From Nageia nagi (Eukaryota; Pinophyta), in assembly GCA_050084985.1 (NCBI GenBank), contig JBITNC010000001.1, positions 136,648,001 through 136,712,000 on the forward strand: 64,000 nt of DNA. Direction: 5' to 3'. The notes beneath the pieces were generated by a model. The model was not told where the DNA came from. It worked only from the letters and a program-made list of their open reading frames with translations, and did not search any database. This document shows, piece after piece, positions 45,265 to 56,076 of the stretch. A program made the translations under genes and the position numbers. Each line of letters opens with the position of its first letter. Position 1 is the stretch's first letter.

Positions 45265-46178
45265 TTTTTTGATCTTTTGTCTAGCTTCTTTCTTTCCTCT
45301 GAGGTAATGAAGGCAAATGCATCATAACCAAAGACCCTGAAGTGTGAGATGTTAGGTTTCTTTCCTTTCCATGCTTCATATTGAGTTTTTCCTTCAACTA
45401 CTTTAGTAGGACACCTATTTAGGGTGTGAATAGTAGTGTGAACAGCTTCTCCCCATAAGAAACTAGGAAGGTTACCCAACATGCATCTTGCCATTTCCAT
45501 AATGGTGTGATTCTTTCTTTCAGCAACTCCATTTTGCTAAGGGGTGTAAGGGATTATGAATTGCCACTTGATCCCATGTTTAACACAATAGTCATTAAAC
45601 TCATTGCTATTATACTCATCCCCATTATCAGATCTCAGCATTTTGATCTTAAAATTAGTTTGATTTTCAACAAGTGCCTTGAAGTCTTTAAATCAGTCAA
45701 AATTTTGATCCTTGTGCTCAAGTAGATAACCAAATGTCATCCTACTGAAGTCATCAATGAAGGTCAGAACATAAGAAGCTCCCCCTAGAGACTTAGTCTG
45801 AAATGGACCCATCAAATCTGAATGCACAAGCTGAAGAGGATGAGTAGCTCAAGTTGCCTTATCCTTTTCAAACTTTTTCCTATTCATCTTTCCTAGAATG
45901 CACCTTTCACAAAGACCAATTATGGGTGAAATATTAGGTAAACCTTCCACAAGTTCTTGATTTTTCATATCTTGAATACTCTTGTGGTTAAGGTGCCCTA
46001 ATCATTGATGCCAAAGATTACCTTTTGAACACACATTTGTAGCAAGAGAAATCTTTGAAGGTACTTGATCCACAATATAAAGGTCATTCTTTACTGATCC
46101 TTTCATCAAAGTGGCAAGTCCTTTATTAACACACCAGGAGTGTGAGGTAAACTCAAATGAGCATCCTGTCCTTGTAAT
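45265..46178 (-). pseudogene. Element F integrase (copia)
   Basis: The pre-integrase zinc finger and core can be followed with stops: H.GIKWQFIIPYTP, then a TAG where Q is expected, then QNGVAERKNHTIMEMARCML (E of DDE). The open part (45500-45265) has FLWGEAVHTTIHTLNRCPTK, YEAWKGKKPNISHFRVFGYD and KLDKRSKKCIF, the GKKP/FGCxA region of copia integrases. Upstream is LRSDNGDEYNSNEF (second D). The frame then shifts into RT. Confidence 0.85.
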
Positions 46179-47333
46179 CTAAATTATGGAGATAAGATTC
46201 ATCCTTAGCTTAGGCACATAAAAGACATTATCAAGAGCCTTTCCATGAATCTTCACATTCCCTATTCCTTGAACATCAAGGACTGTATTATCGCCTATCA
46301 CAACTGTATCCTTATTGTACTTATGAAAATTTTCAAACTTATCCTTTTCATAACACATGTGATTAATGCATCCTGAATCAACAATCCAATCATTTGAAAT
46401 AGTTTGAGTCATTGAGTAGTAGGCAATAGTAGCAGCATGCTTGTTCTTCTTTTTATTATTGAAATTTCTCACATTTGCATTTCCCTTGCCTTTTTGAGCA
46501 AATTTCTTTTTGTGATAATCATACTCTTTGTGCCCAAAGATGCCACAAAAGTTACAATTCCCATCAAACTTTTCCTGCGGTGTTGGTTTGCTTGATCCAG
46601 CTTTGTCATTCCTTTGCTTGAAGTTGTCATGCTTTCTGATGGTAGATGAGGATTTGTTATCTTTGAATTTATAATGTTTGAACATCTTTTTGAAAGGAGT
46701 TTTAGTTGCTCCTAGAGCAATGCTATTATCCTTTGGAGAAATGTTCAACATTTTCTTGTTCAAAGTTTCCTCATGCTTCAGAAGGAGTCTAGGAAGGTTG
46801 TCAAGAGAGATGACATCTTCTTCATCATTGAGCCTAGTCTCCATAACTATGACAAAGTTACTGAACTTTGTAGAGAGGCTTTGAAGAATGATGAAGACCA
46901 TGAACTCATCATTGATCCAATTGCACCCATAGCCAACCAGTTGTGTCCTAAGGTCAATGATTTTGTTCAAGTAGATTGAGGCACTTTCATCTTCACCTTG
47001 ACGATATTGCAACAACTTTTGTAGAATGGTGAACCTTCTTGAAAATTTGGACCCAAGGTAAATTTTCTTTAGTCTATCCCAAGCTTCTTTTGCTAATGTT
47101 GAGGAAGAGATCATGAGAAGGATGTCATCTGAAACTGCACGATAGATCATAGAAGTTGCTAACTCATTCTTTGAGTTGTAAATTTCAAGGGCCTTCTCAT
47201 ATATAGGAGCAACTAGATCTTCATTTACTATCTGCCATAGCTTCCTTACCTGTAACTTAGCTCTCATACGAGGTTCCCATATGCCGAAGTTGGAACCATC
47301 AAGTATGTACTTGGGTATGAAGGTTTCAACCAT
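46179..47333 (-). CDS. Element F gag and protease start, open frame
   Basis: 385 codons from ATG 47333 (MVETFIPKYILDGSNFGIWE), the usual copia gag start; the frame is open further upstream but with no gag features. The gag domain shows MRAKLQVRKLWQIV, LAKEAWDRLKKIYLG and an LQSL-type ILQSLSTKFSNFV. A zinc knuckle CNFCGIFGHKEYDYHKKK has the last C replaced by Y. The protease starts with DWIVDSGCINHMC (D-S-G active site), followed by VVIGDNTVLDVQGIGNVKI. The frame ends with a stop after MNLISII, near the start of integrase. The intact gag could still make particles in trans. Confidence 0.85.
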   Translation of the reverse strand: MVETFIPKYILDGSNFGIWEPRMRAKLQVRKLWQIVNEDLVAPIYEKALEIYNSKNELATSMIYRAVSDDILLMISSSTLAKEAWDRLKKIYLGSKFSRRFTILQKLLQYRQGEDESASIYLNKIIDLRTQLVGYGCNWINDEFMVFIILQSLSTKFSNFVIVMETRLNDEEDVISLDNLPRLLLKHEETLNKKMLNISPKDNSIALGATKTPFKKMFKHYKFKDNKSSSTIRKHDNFKQRNDKAGSSKPTPQEKFDGNCNFCGIFGHKEYDYHKKKFAQKGKGNANVRNFNNKKKNKHAATIAYYSMTQTISNDWIVDSGCINHMCYEKDKFENFHKYNKDTVVIGDNTVLDVQGIGNVKIHGKALDNVFYVPKLRMNLISII

Positions 47334-49224
47334 TGTCTGTACAAAAAATAAATATGCAATAAGAATGCAAATTTTTACAAGTTCCCATCTATACAAATCA
47401 AACATAAGTAAACATGTCCCATATGTGCAAACCATGATCCGTAGAGGAATAAAGTTGGGGTTGTTTTCTTGTATAGAATTAGGCCTTCACCTAGATGCCC
47501 GCAAGGTGGAGCCCAAGTACTACCAGTCCTCAACCAGTTCACCTTGGTCAGTAATATACTCTCACAAGGATAAGTACCAACTATTTTCTAAGGATTCAAT
47601 GTATCTTGGATCGGCCATTTTAATTATCTTGATTAAGGTTTTTAGTTTTCCTCCTAGGTTATCAAGATAATCCCTGAATGGACGTGCAGACATGTGGTAT
47701 CACTACACACATGCCTATCCACCTAATAGAGTTATGTCTAATCCAATAGAGGTCTTAGGGGCAATTAAGATGGACTTACCACCACTCGGGTCTTTGGACT
47801 AAAAGGGCTCCAGTCTGCCCAGTCCTCACCTTGTGGCTCCCCAAACAAGTCATGTTGTGGAAGAATACGTGTGGATGTGTTCATTTTAGGGGTTACTTTC
47901 AATATTTGTATTTTGCAAGTATAAGCAAATTGTGCAAAAATATAAAGTAAAGTAAAATTGCATCATCCACATGAGCTTGAAAAACCTTAAAAAGTCCAAT
48001 GGTTTTGTACTAACCCCTAAAGGACTTTTACATTTTGTATATTTTGCTCAATTTATTCAAGCACTTAATGAATTAAAAAGAACTAAGTCCTACTTAGTAT
48101 TTAATTCATAACATGCATTGTTCTATGACTTAAAAAAATTTAAGAAATCATGCATCATGCATTATTTAACTTAAAAATTTAAGTCCTAAGCATGTTTTAT
48201 TCTTCAAATAAGATAAAGATACATGCATCATAAGTCTAGCATGCAATATCTAGATAAGTTTTACAAGATAAAGAGACATGCATCACAAGTCTAGTATGCA
48301 AGATCTAGATAAAATTTAAGTAAAAATTCTACCAATTCCCCCCTTTTCACTTAAATTTTTATCCCTAAAACAAACTTGTATGCTAAGACTTGTCTTATAA
48401 GTATGCATTTTAAGTAAAAAATTCCCTTATTTACTTAAAAAAATAGCATACTTAGACTAAATTACTATGCTTAGAGATTGCATGTGCACCTTAGTAAATT
48501 AAATATGCAATATTAAAAAATATTCTAAGCATTTTTTAAAAATAAGCTAAGTTTAACTTAAAATAAGTTAAAAATATTCACCACTTACCAAGTCTCCAAG
48601 AATTAAATGGAAAAAAAGAAGGAGACCCATACCCCTACTTCATGCTTTTTAATGCTTCTCCTACCAAAGCTGACTCTAAATAACAAAAAATACTCTAAGT
48701 CAAAAACAAATAAATGCTTTTGGTAAAAAAAGTGATGGCTCCCTTCCCTTACCAAGAAGGAGAATACGCTGGAATTTCATGTGCATGTAAGGAAGGTGAA
48801 AAGTATTCAACAAAAAATTAATATTCAAGGGGTTTGGTTGGGTCCTTAAGACTTAGGTGGTAAAAAATTAAATCCCCTTTTTCTTCTACCAAGAAGAGCA
48901 CATTGCTTGTGGAGGAGCATAGAAGGTAGTCAACAAGAATTAATGCTCAAGGGGTTTGGTTGGGCCCTTAAGACTTAGGTGGAGTGTTTAAACAAGGACA
49001 CAAACAATTAAGAAACCCCTCCTTAGTTGGTAAACAAAATTAAATGCTCAACATATGTTTGAAAAAAAATCGGTAATGGAAGGGACTTAACCAATAAATA
49101 TAGTGAATACTATCCTGGTGCACGATACTATGGAAGCATTTCATCTTGTTCTTTAATTTCTAAAATTTTGCTATGAGTATGCTATGATTCCTAAGTCGTA
49201 AGCTTCTTCCTCTTGTTCACTTCT

Positions 49225-49440
49225 GAAAGGCTGTCAATGAGGGAGGAGGTGCAGCTGAAGCATGTGAGGAGGATGGTGTTTTGGATTGAATGGTCATGAA
49301 AAATGTGTGCAACAAAAGACCATGGAGAAAGGCTACCAACGAGGGAGGAGGAGCACTGAGATGAGGAGGGAGAAAGGCTACCGATGAGGGAGGAGGTGCA
49401 GCTGATGTGCATGAGGAGGATGGGAGACATAGTCCTATAG
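49225..49440. repeat. GAGGGAGGAGGTGCAGCTGA-type repeats in F leader
   Basis: Three diverged purine-rich units with AGGCTRYCRAYGAGGGAGGA (about 49226, 49330 and 49374), spaced about 45-105 bp. Open frames in this block are a by-product of the repeat. Confidence 0.7.
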
Positions 49441-50424
49441 TCCATGAAACTCTGTTTTCTTCATGCATCTTGTCAAACAATTTGAGTATCACTACCTATT
49501 TCACCATGAGCTAGCATGTAGACAGTAGTAGCGGATCCATTTGATGTATATCCTATGACCAAGATAGTTCATGCAACACGGTCTGGAGGCCATCAATGAG
49601 GAGGCTACGGGAGGGAGTGCAGTCTACATGTGAGACTAGGATGGGCACTGTTGGTGTTCCTGATCAAAGTGTAGGATGGGAGCATGGAAGAGCATCAGAC
49701 TGTACATTAGTTGGGAGCCTAATCATGCATCTTGTCAACCAATGTCAAACAATCCTATGCCTTCCCTATGCTTCCATATTTTGCATACATGTCTACCAGG
49801 TCGTGGAGGTGGAGGCTTGAGGAATTTTGTCAAACAATTTACAGACCCTTTCAATGTTCTGTTTTGTTATTTTATTTTGTCCCCCCCCCCAAAATTTTAT
49901 AATTTTTGAAAAATATATTGTAAATATTTAAAAAAAAACTTGTAAATAAAGTCCTCCATTTTTTATTTCAATAAAAACAATAATATCCCCATATTTGCTT
50001 TAAAATTTTAAAAAATTGCCTCTAAAAATTATTTCCCTCTATTTGCATTAAAATTTTGCAAAAAATAAGACAATTTAGAGAAGAAATAAAGTATTATGTA
50101 ACTATTACACCTTAGCAATTCTTGTAATAGAGTTATTGATCAATACTACTAACAAACAAAATGTTAGTAAAAAAAATTGCATCACATAGTATCCTCTTAA
50201 AAGGTATATCATGTATTAAGCATTTTTGTAAAAAAAATGCTACTAACATAAGAGGTTAGCAAAAAAATTGCTTGCATTACCAATTTTGATCATATTTTGA
50301 AAAAAATAAGCTCTAATATCTCACAAAATATGTTAGTATCTAATGTAATAATCCATTAAGATAACCAAATGAGGAGTAAATTTATACCTTCTCTTAAAAT
50401 TTACCTCACCAATGGGGTGTAAGA

Positions 50425-50535
50425 TGAATAATGAAGAAGGATGAAGAACCTTCAAAATGTAGAAGAGCTTCCACACCAAAGGAATGAAGAAGGATGAAGA
50501 ACCTCCAAGATGTAGAAGAAGAGCTTCCACACCAA
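50425..50535. repeat. Tandem duplication next to F primer site
   Basis: GAAGAAGGATGAAGAACCT and GTAGAAGAGCTTCCACACCAA (or a close variant) each occur twice, about 50-60 bp apart, directly before the primer site. Confidence 0.85.
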
Positions 50536-50547
50536 GCTCTGATACCA
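50536..50547 (-). other. Element F primer-binding site (tRNA-iMet)
   Basis: TGGTATCAGAGC on the minus strand, 2 bp from the 5' LTR end, is a perfect match to the plant initiator-Met site. Confidence 0.95.
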
Positions 50548-50549
50548 AT

Positions 50550-51042
50550 TGAGAGAATTAGCACTACTCTAATCCTCAAGGTCCAAGACTAGGAAGCTAA
50601 ATCATTCATCATCTACAATCTTAAGAACATCATTCACACAATATGACACCAATATAATGTGGTTCCTCCCTCCTTGGGAGTACATCCACAACTAGTATCT
50701 CAATTCTCAAGTATGCCCCTCTTACAACAATTCTCTTCCTCTCTCCTACACAAACTAGTAGAGTAATGTTACTCCAAAACTTAGATTTGTTACAAGAGGA
50801 GAGGCCCTCTATTTATAGCTTGAGAGCACCTCCCTAACCTCCCTTTAACCCAAGGGTAAGGCTAGGGTTACAATAAATGTGTGACCTAACTTTAACCTAC
50901 CAACTAACCCCATGGTTAGGTCAAAGTCCAGACATAATAAAGAATTCAATTAATCCCTTAAGGTATCTACATATCCTTTAAGTGATTAATTGAACTTACA
51001 AGGAGTTTAGATATTCACAGTATTTCATTACAAATTCTAACA
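50550..51042 (-). repeat. Element F 5' LTR
   Basis: 493 bp, identical in length to 41950-42442 with about 8 differences. TGTTAGAATTTG starts it in element orientation. Confidence 0.95.
50806..50818 (-). promoter_or_regulatory. TATA box of element F LTR
   Basis: CTATAAATAGAGG on the minus strand, about 225 bp from the LTR start, is a textbook plant TATA box, also present in the 3' LTR. Transcription would start about 30 bp further on. Confidence 0.75.
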
Positions 51043-52344
51043 AGTAGTAGAGCCCATTGATTGGAAAACATTTATTAATAAACCCCCTATCCTCCTAGAA
51101 AAATAAATGATAATTTTGAGTAAAGTGACTAAAATGAGAGATATTAAAATTGCTCAAATGCCCTTCAAAGATGAGCAATTAGAAAAAACCCCCATGATTG
51201 TTATAAATGTAAATATACAAAGTGATCTAGCTATAGACTAGTCTAGGTTTTAGATTAACACTTCCTTGGTAGCCAGTAAGAGTCTCCAATCTATGGAGAA
51301 CAAAATAAAAAAGCTAAATAAAAACATTGACCTATACAAAAAGGAATGCTCATAGAAAGATAATATGATATTCATGCTACATAATCATAATAAAGAATTA
51401 ATTAAAAAGTTAACCAAGAAGAAGTCTAAGCATGAAAAGAGCCTTCAAAAGGCTAAGGCTAAACTAGAGAATATGAAGAAATAGATTGAAGACCTCAAGG
51501 CTCAAGCTAGTGTGATTGAAAAAAAAGGCTCAGTAGATTGAAGAGGAATTGAAAAAAATAATAGTGGTAAGTAAAGTGTTAACTGATGATAAGATCAAGC
51601 AACTAGAAATTATCAATAATTTTAGAAAAACTCTAGTTGAACAAATAGGAGAAATACTGGTCAACATTTTCTAGCTACATTTCTTAAAGAATCACATAGA
51701 ATAAGTTGTTTAGTAGTATAATGCTTAGACCACACTCTACAAAATTAGCCTTATAAATTCCAAGATCAAGAATTGAAGGGATACAAAATTAGCTTAGAGC
51801 CTTAACAAAAAAATATTTGGCCATAATAACTCAAAGGCCTAGATAGACAATTTCGAGATGGACCAAAGATATTTGTGATTTGTAGGATTTAGTGTTTATT
51901 CTAGACTTGGAGAAAAATTAGTTAAAAATAGAAATTAGCTTTGTAAATAGATTTTTTCATTCTTTAGTTCAATTAAAGGCTCTTAAAATGTTGGAGAAAA
52001 TAGATGCACAAAGTAGAGCCAACTAATGAGTGGTGAATACTAAATAATTTTTGGAATAGACATTTTTTGAAAAATAAATTTCAAACTTGTAAGCAATAAG
52101 TGACCTAGCCCAACAAGCAATATTAAGATTCTTATATTCTATAAGATTGGAAAGCATGTTGATAGGATTCAAAGCAAATATAGGTAAATTAAAAGCATAC
52201 CCTATTTTATCACAAGTGAATAATCAATATTTAAAGGATCTATACAAGAAAATTCAATCTTTGCTTCCTATAGACTTGATCCTACTACCAGAGGCCCTGA
52301 AAAAGAACACTTTTGGTCAAGTGAGTGGGAGTGGCCAATAAGGG
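51043..52344 (+). pseudogene. Element E ORF3, second part
   Basis: After the second AGTAG the frame resumes with EPIDWKTFINKPPILLEK, then MRDIKIAQMPFKDEQLEK. A long coiled-coil stretch follows (KELIKKLTKKKSKHEKSLQK, AKLENMKK, IEEELKKIIVVSKVLTDDKI), then NNFRKTLVEQIGE. The last open piece (52147-52341) has SMLIGFKANIGKLKAYPILS and IQSLLPIDLILL, and a stop after GSGQ. D has RLESGLIGFKV and PFLPIEL at the same distance from its stop. Function unknown. Confidence 0.75.
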
Positions 52345-52390
52345 TCCTATTCTTCATTAGGATAAAGAACCCAAAGAGTGGATAAAATAT

Positions 52391-52488
52391 TGTTATTTTG
52401 TAAAATCACACCCTAGAGTGGTAACATTCTTTTATATCTTTCAATATTTCATTTATTTATTGCATAATAAAGTTCTTTCTTTATTCCC
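52391..52488 (+). repeat. Element E 3' LTR, first part (up to G)
   Basis: Starts TGTTATTTTG and follows D's LTR start in outline (GGTAACAT..., TTTCATTTATTTATTGCATAATAAA against D's TTTCATTTGTTTCAATAAA). Interrupted at 52488 by element G. Confidence 0.7.
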
Positions 52489-54385
52489 TGATCCATAATT
52501 CCCTCAACTAGAATTTGAAAAATACACTCTTAAAAAACTAATTAAGTGCTTGCAAATAAAGGGATTTAAACAATCATCAAATCCAATCATCAATTGTAAA
52601 TTTCCCAATAATTAAGAAAATGCAAAGGTATAAAGTTGAGAAACTAAAATATCCACATAAAGAAACAAAATAATTTTACCAAAGTTCATCTTAGCTTGAG
52701 ATTACTCTTGCAATAGCTCCTTTTTATGGTGTTAAGGTTCAATTACATAGGCCTTAATGGGATCAAAATTCTCCATGCTTCCTCCTTTGACTAATAATCT
52801 TTTCTAATGTCCTTTGATAATCTCCTTTGATGGCTTCTTATTTGAACTTGGTCTTTAGTGCCATATGAACATAGATAGTCCTTTCTACACTTATTTGAGT
52901 AAATGAATGTTATAATTACCAAGACTTCTCTCCCAAAATTTTAACCCCTTTTTTAATGCAATAATCTACCTCTTATATTTTTTATAGAGGTCTTATTTTA
53001 GTACTTACAAATATTTGATTACTATGATGCTATTCTCACCATTGTTCAATGCAAATTTGCTCCCTTCTTCCATATGCTAGACTCCCAACCAATTAACATT
53101 TATCATGGCCTCATAGATTTTATGTTCCCCTTAAATGATTCCATAAAATTTTATATATTAATATAGTACAAAAAATTAGATAAGTGAGCTTCTCCATGTA
53201 CATATCAATTAGTCTATCCATTCCATAATGATTTACCACCAAGGATGCCCATACAAATAGGATGAAAATCAATATTTACAACTCATGTCAAGTCAACAGG
53301 TTCATGCCCTCTAAGAATGGCAAGATTTGTACCAATCCATTCCTTTAGCTTTAGGAAGTTATAAAATGTGTACCTCTTAATATATGGTGGATATTCTATG
53401 TGTGTGATATTTTATGATTTTATCAGTTTGGGCCCACCTTTTCTCCCTTCATGCAGTCTACTATGAAATTGGCAAGTGAGCAAATTTTTAAAATTCATAT
53501 ACATCTATTTTCCAATCTAACTTCTTATCCTTTGTTCAACACCTATATTGACATTGACATATCTTGGACTAAGTGGGAATGTGGTAGTTCTACTTGTGTG
53601 GTTTTCCCTCAAATCGCTAATTGATAAGATTGCTCTCCCTTACAATAGCACATTAGCTAGTGGTGTCTCTTTTGATGTTTTATAAATGGGTTCTTTTCAT
53701 CTATTGTTACATTTTTTAGCAATTATAATGGCTAAAATCTTCCTAAATATAGTGATGTTCCTCATATAGGAATCCATTCCTCAATCTAAGTATGCACACT
53801 TATGGGTCAACCATAGACAACCATCACTTCATTATTTGCAACTAGGCACCAAGTCAAATTGGCATTTTTACACCACATCAACTATCATACCTACGTATCA
53901 AACATATCCATGTTTTGGAACATGTTATTAATGATAACTTATTAACCTTTGACATTAAGCTATTTGTAGCATGTTAGCAAGCCTTTTTTTGATTGAGGTG
54001 GCACCTCCATTAATTGAGTTGGTATTCACATTTATAGAGTTTCTCGATCACCTCAAAGTTTGGCCATATACCATTATAAATATAAAACTTGTAATCAACT
54101 TCAAAAATTGAAATCTTACTTCATTTCTTTTAGAATGATGAAGGAAAAATTAAATTTCAAACATACATAACCAATTAATAATAATAATCTTTAATTATTA
54201 TTATTTACCAAATTTGTAATGGCCATGATAATAAACTAGATGATCATAATTTAGTATCCATTTTAAATATTCTTGTAGGACTTTTTCTAGCATCATCAAA
54301 ATTGAATAAATACCTTCAATTTTAGAGGAGAAAATTTATTAAAGAAAGATTCATTTTCACCATTAAAGGATCTATATTTGGATCA
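52489..54385 (-). repeat. Element G 3' LTR
   Basis: On the plus strand TGATCCATAA to TTTGGATCA. It pairs with 56077-57937. No coding sequence is recognised in this LTR. Confidence 0.8.
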
Positions 54386-54394
54386 TACCTCCTA
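54386..54394 (-). other. Element G polypurine-like tract
   Basis: TTAGGAGGTA on the minus strand, next to the LTR start TGATCC. Weak but in the right place. Confidence 0.45.
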
Positions 54395-54576
54395 ATGGAG
54401 AAATAGCTTTCACCCCAAAAGCATTTACACTTTGTCACCATTTGTACAAGAGCATTATTGGTTCAATATTGCTACTTAGAAATGAGGTGAGGAGTCTCTC
54501 CTCCTACCATCTTTGGCTACCAAACCTTCTTTCCACCACCACATGGAAGAAACTTTGATCAAGGAACCTTCTTATC

Positions 54577-56034
54577 TTACTTATTAGGATTAGATACAAT
54601 TGCTTCTTTCCTTATAGCTTGAGGACTCAAAAGCACACAATTCAATATCTTATTGTGTGATTTCTTCACCAAGAATCCACCTAATGATCCAAACAACATA
54701 CAAAGAGTTGCAACTGTAAGCATTGTACTTTGATACATACCAAACAATGCATCCAACATATAATATCTAAATATTGAAAAATGAAAATACATCAAAGATG
54801 AGCATTTACCTTTCATACTTGGGACCTCCTTGATTCTCTAAGAAATAAGGTCTTGTAACATAGGTTTCTCACTTTGGATCTTATGCAATTTCACATTAAA
54901 ACAAACTCCATCCTTCATGAAATGATATTTGTTCATTTGATGATAGAAAATTGCATCATGCTTATATAAGTAAGGATTTCCCATAATGATGATTCAGAAT
55001 TTCATGGGTAACACATCCACCATAACTTCATCAATGTAACTTGCATTAATACCAAACTTAATTTGACACTTTTGTGTAATCAAGAACTCTTTAGAACTAC
55101 CCATTGAGTCATATGGCTTAAGGTGATCCATCACTTTTAATCCCAACTCTACTACAAGATCCTCTAAAATAAAATTATATTATGTTCCAAGATCAATGAG
55201 TGCTTCAATTTTGGTATTTTACATTTGCACTTTCAAGCAAAATAACTCTTCCTCTTTCTTAAAAGATAAAGGAGCTCTCACTCCCATGAGTGTTAGCTTC
55301 TTATCATGTGTACTATCATCATCATATGGATTTGAATGCACCTTAGCTATTCTTTTCTAGATACTATGACACATCCTTGACACATGTCCTTTCTAGCCAC
55401 ACTGAGCATAAATTGCTTTCCTCAAATTAGGTCCCCTTTTTGATGTCTCTCTTAGCTCTAAACTCTTCTTCTCTATAAGATAAAATATGCTCAATTAAAA
55501 TATTTTAGAGGACATAGGAGATGATAATGGTGAGATACAAGGTTAATCTGATCTAAGAGTACTCTCCCTTATATGGTAAACTTACCTAGAAAATCTATGT
55601 GAATGTCCCATTAAAGGAGATGGAGAAAATGTAGGAGTTTCTTATGCTTCTTTTGAACCATGTATTTTCTTGACTGCTTTTCACCATTACCTGTAACATC
55701 TCCAATAGTTATGCTTTTGATGTCCTTATTTATTATAAAATTCACACACCACTTTTTTTGTAGTTTTTTCTATTAATACCCCAAGGATTGGATATATTAT
55801 CTCCATTTGATTTGTCACACTCTTCCCTCTATAAGAAACCTCCATCGCTCTAGGTGATGCTAAAGCAACTTGGTCACTTGGGACATATTGGTGAATTCGT
55901 TCTTTGATCATAAAAGATATAGACCCTTGGGTTCACAACATGAATTTGGTTTATAGTTCCCCAACAACTTCAATCAAGTCTATCACTTGGTTTTCAAACA
56001 AAGTGATATGAGCATTTTCATCACCAGAAGCCAT
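54577..56034 (-). pseudogene. Element G gag-protease ORF with hydrophobic C-terminus
   Basis: Starts MASGDENAHITLFENQVIDL at 56034, 29 bp after the primer site. There are stops throughout. A zinc-knuckle remnant AQCG.KGHVSRMC is at about 55395. A protease-like loop IEALIDLGT..NFI is at about 55200, with VELGLKVMDHLKPY after it. MGNPYLYKHDAIFYHQMNKY resembles the region after the protease flap in gypsy elements. The last open piece (54816-54580) contains a likely membrane segment, TMLTVATLCMLFGSLGGFLV, then a basic tail. That tail is unusual for a gag protein. It could be an env-like remnant or chance. Confidence 0.65.
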
Positions 56035-56062
56035 TACAAAAATCTAGTTCCCAACTTGAATT

Positions 56063-56074
56063 GCTTTGATATCA
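56063..56074 (-). other. Element G primer-binding site (tRNA-iMet type)
   Basis: TGATATCAAAGC on the minus strand matches TGGTATCAGAGC at 10 of 12 positions and lies 2 bp from the LTR, as in F. Confidence 0.75.
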
Positions 56075-56076
56075 CT

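Larger units (their letters stand above)
47334..50535 (-). other. Element F 5' leader, repeat-rich
   Basis: A 3.2-kb untranslated leader. It holds a duplicated block near 48826-48862 and 48937-48982 (CTCAAGGGGTTTGGTTGGG or close variant), three copies of a GAGGGAGGAGG-type unit at about 49234-49430, a C10 run at 49880-49890, and a ~65-bp tandem duplication next to the primer site (50425-50535). Short open frames here are low-complexity and not credible genes. Confidence 0.65.
41950..51042 (-). mobile_element. Element F: complete Ty1/copia element
   Basis: 9,093 bp, with two 493-bp LTRs (about 8 differences, 98% identical), a perfect tRNA-iMet primer site, a polypurine tract, a 5-bp TSD and gag-protease-integrase-RT-RNase H order of the copia type. 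It has a 3.2-kb leader and a 1-kb 3' untranslated stretch with a minisatellite. Coding is broken by one frameshift between integrase and RT and by several stops. By LTR identity it is the youngest element in the window. Confidence 0.95.

Noticed and set aside
49191-49492. Serine-rich minus-strand open frames in F's leader
   Set aside because: They arise from the purine-rich repeats and differ in length between units; no domain is present.
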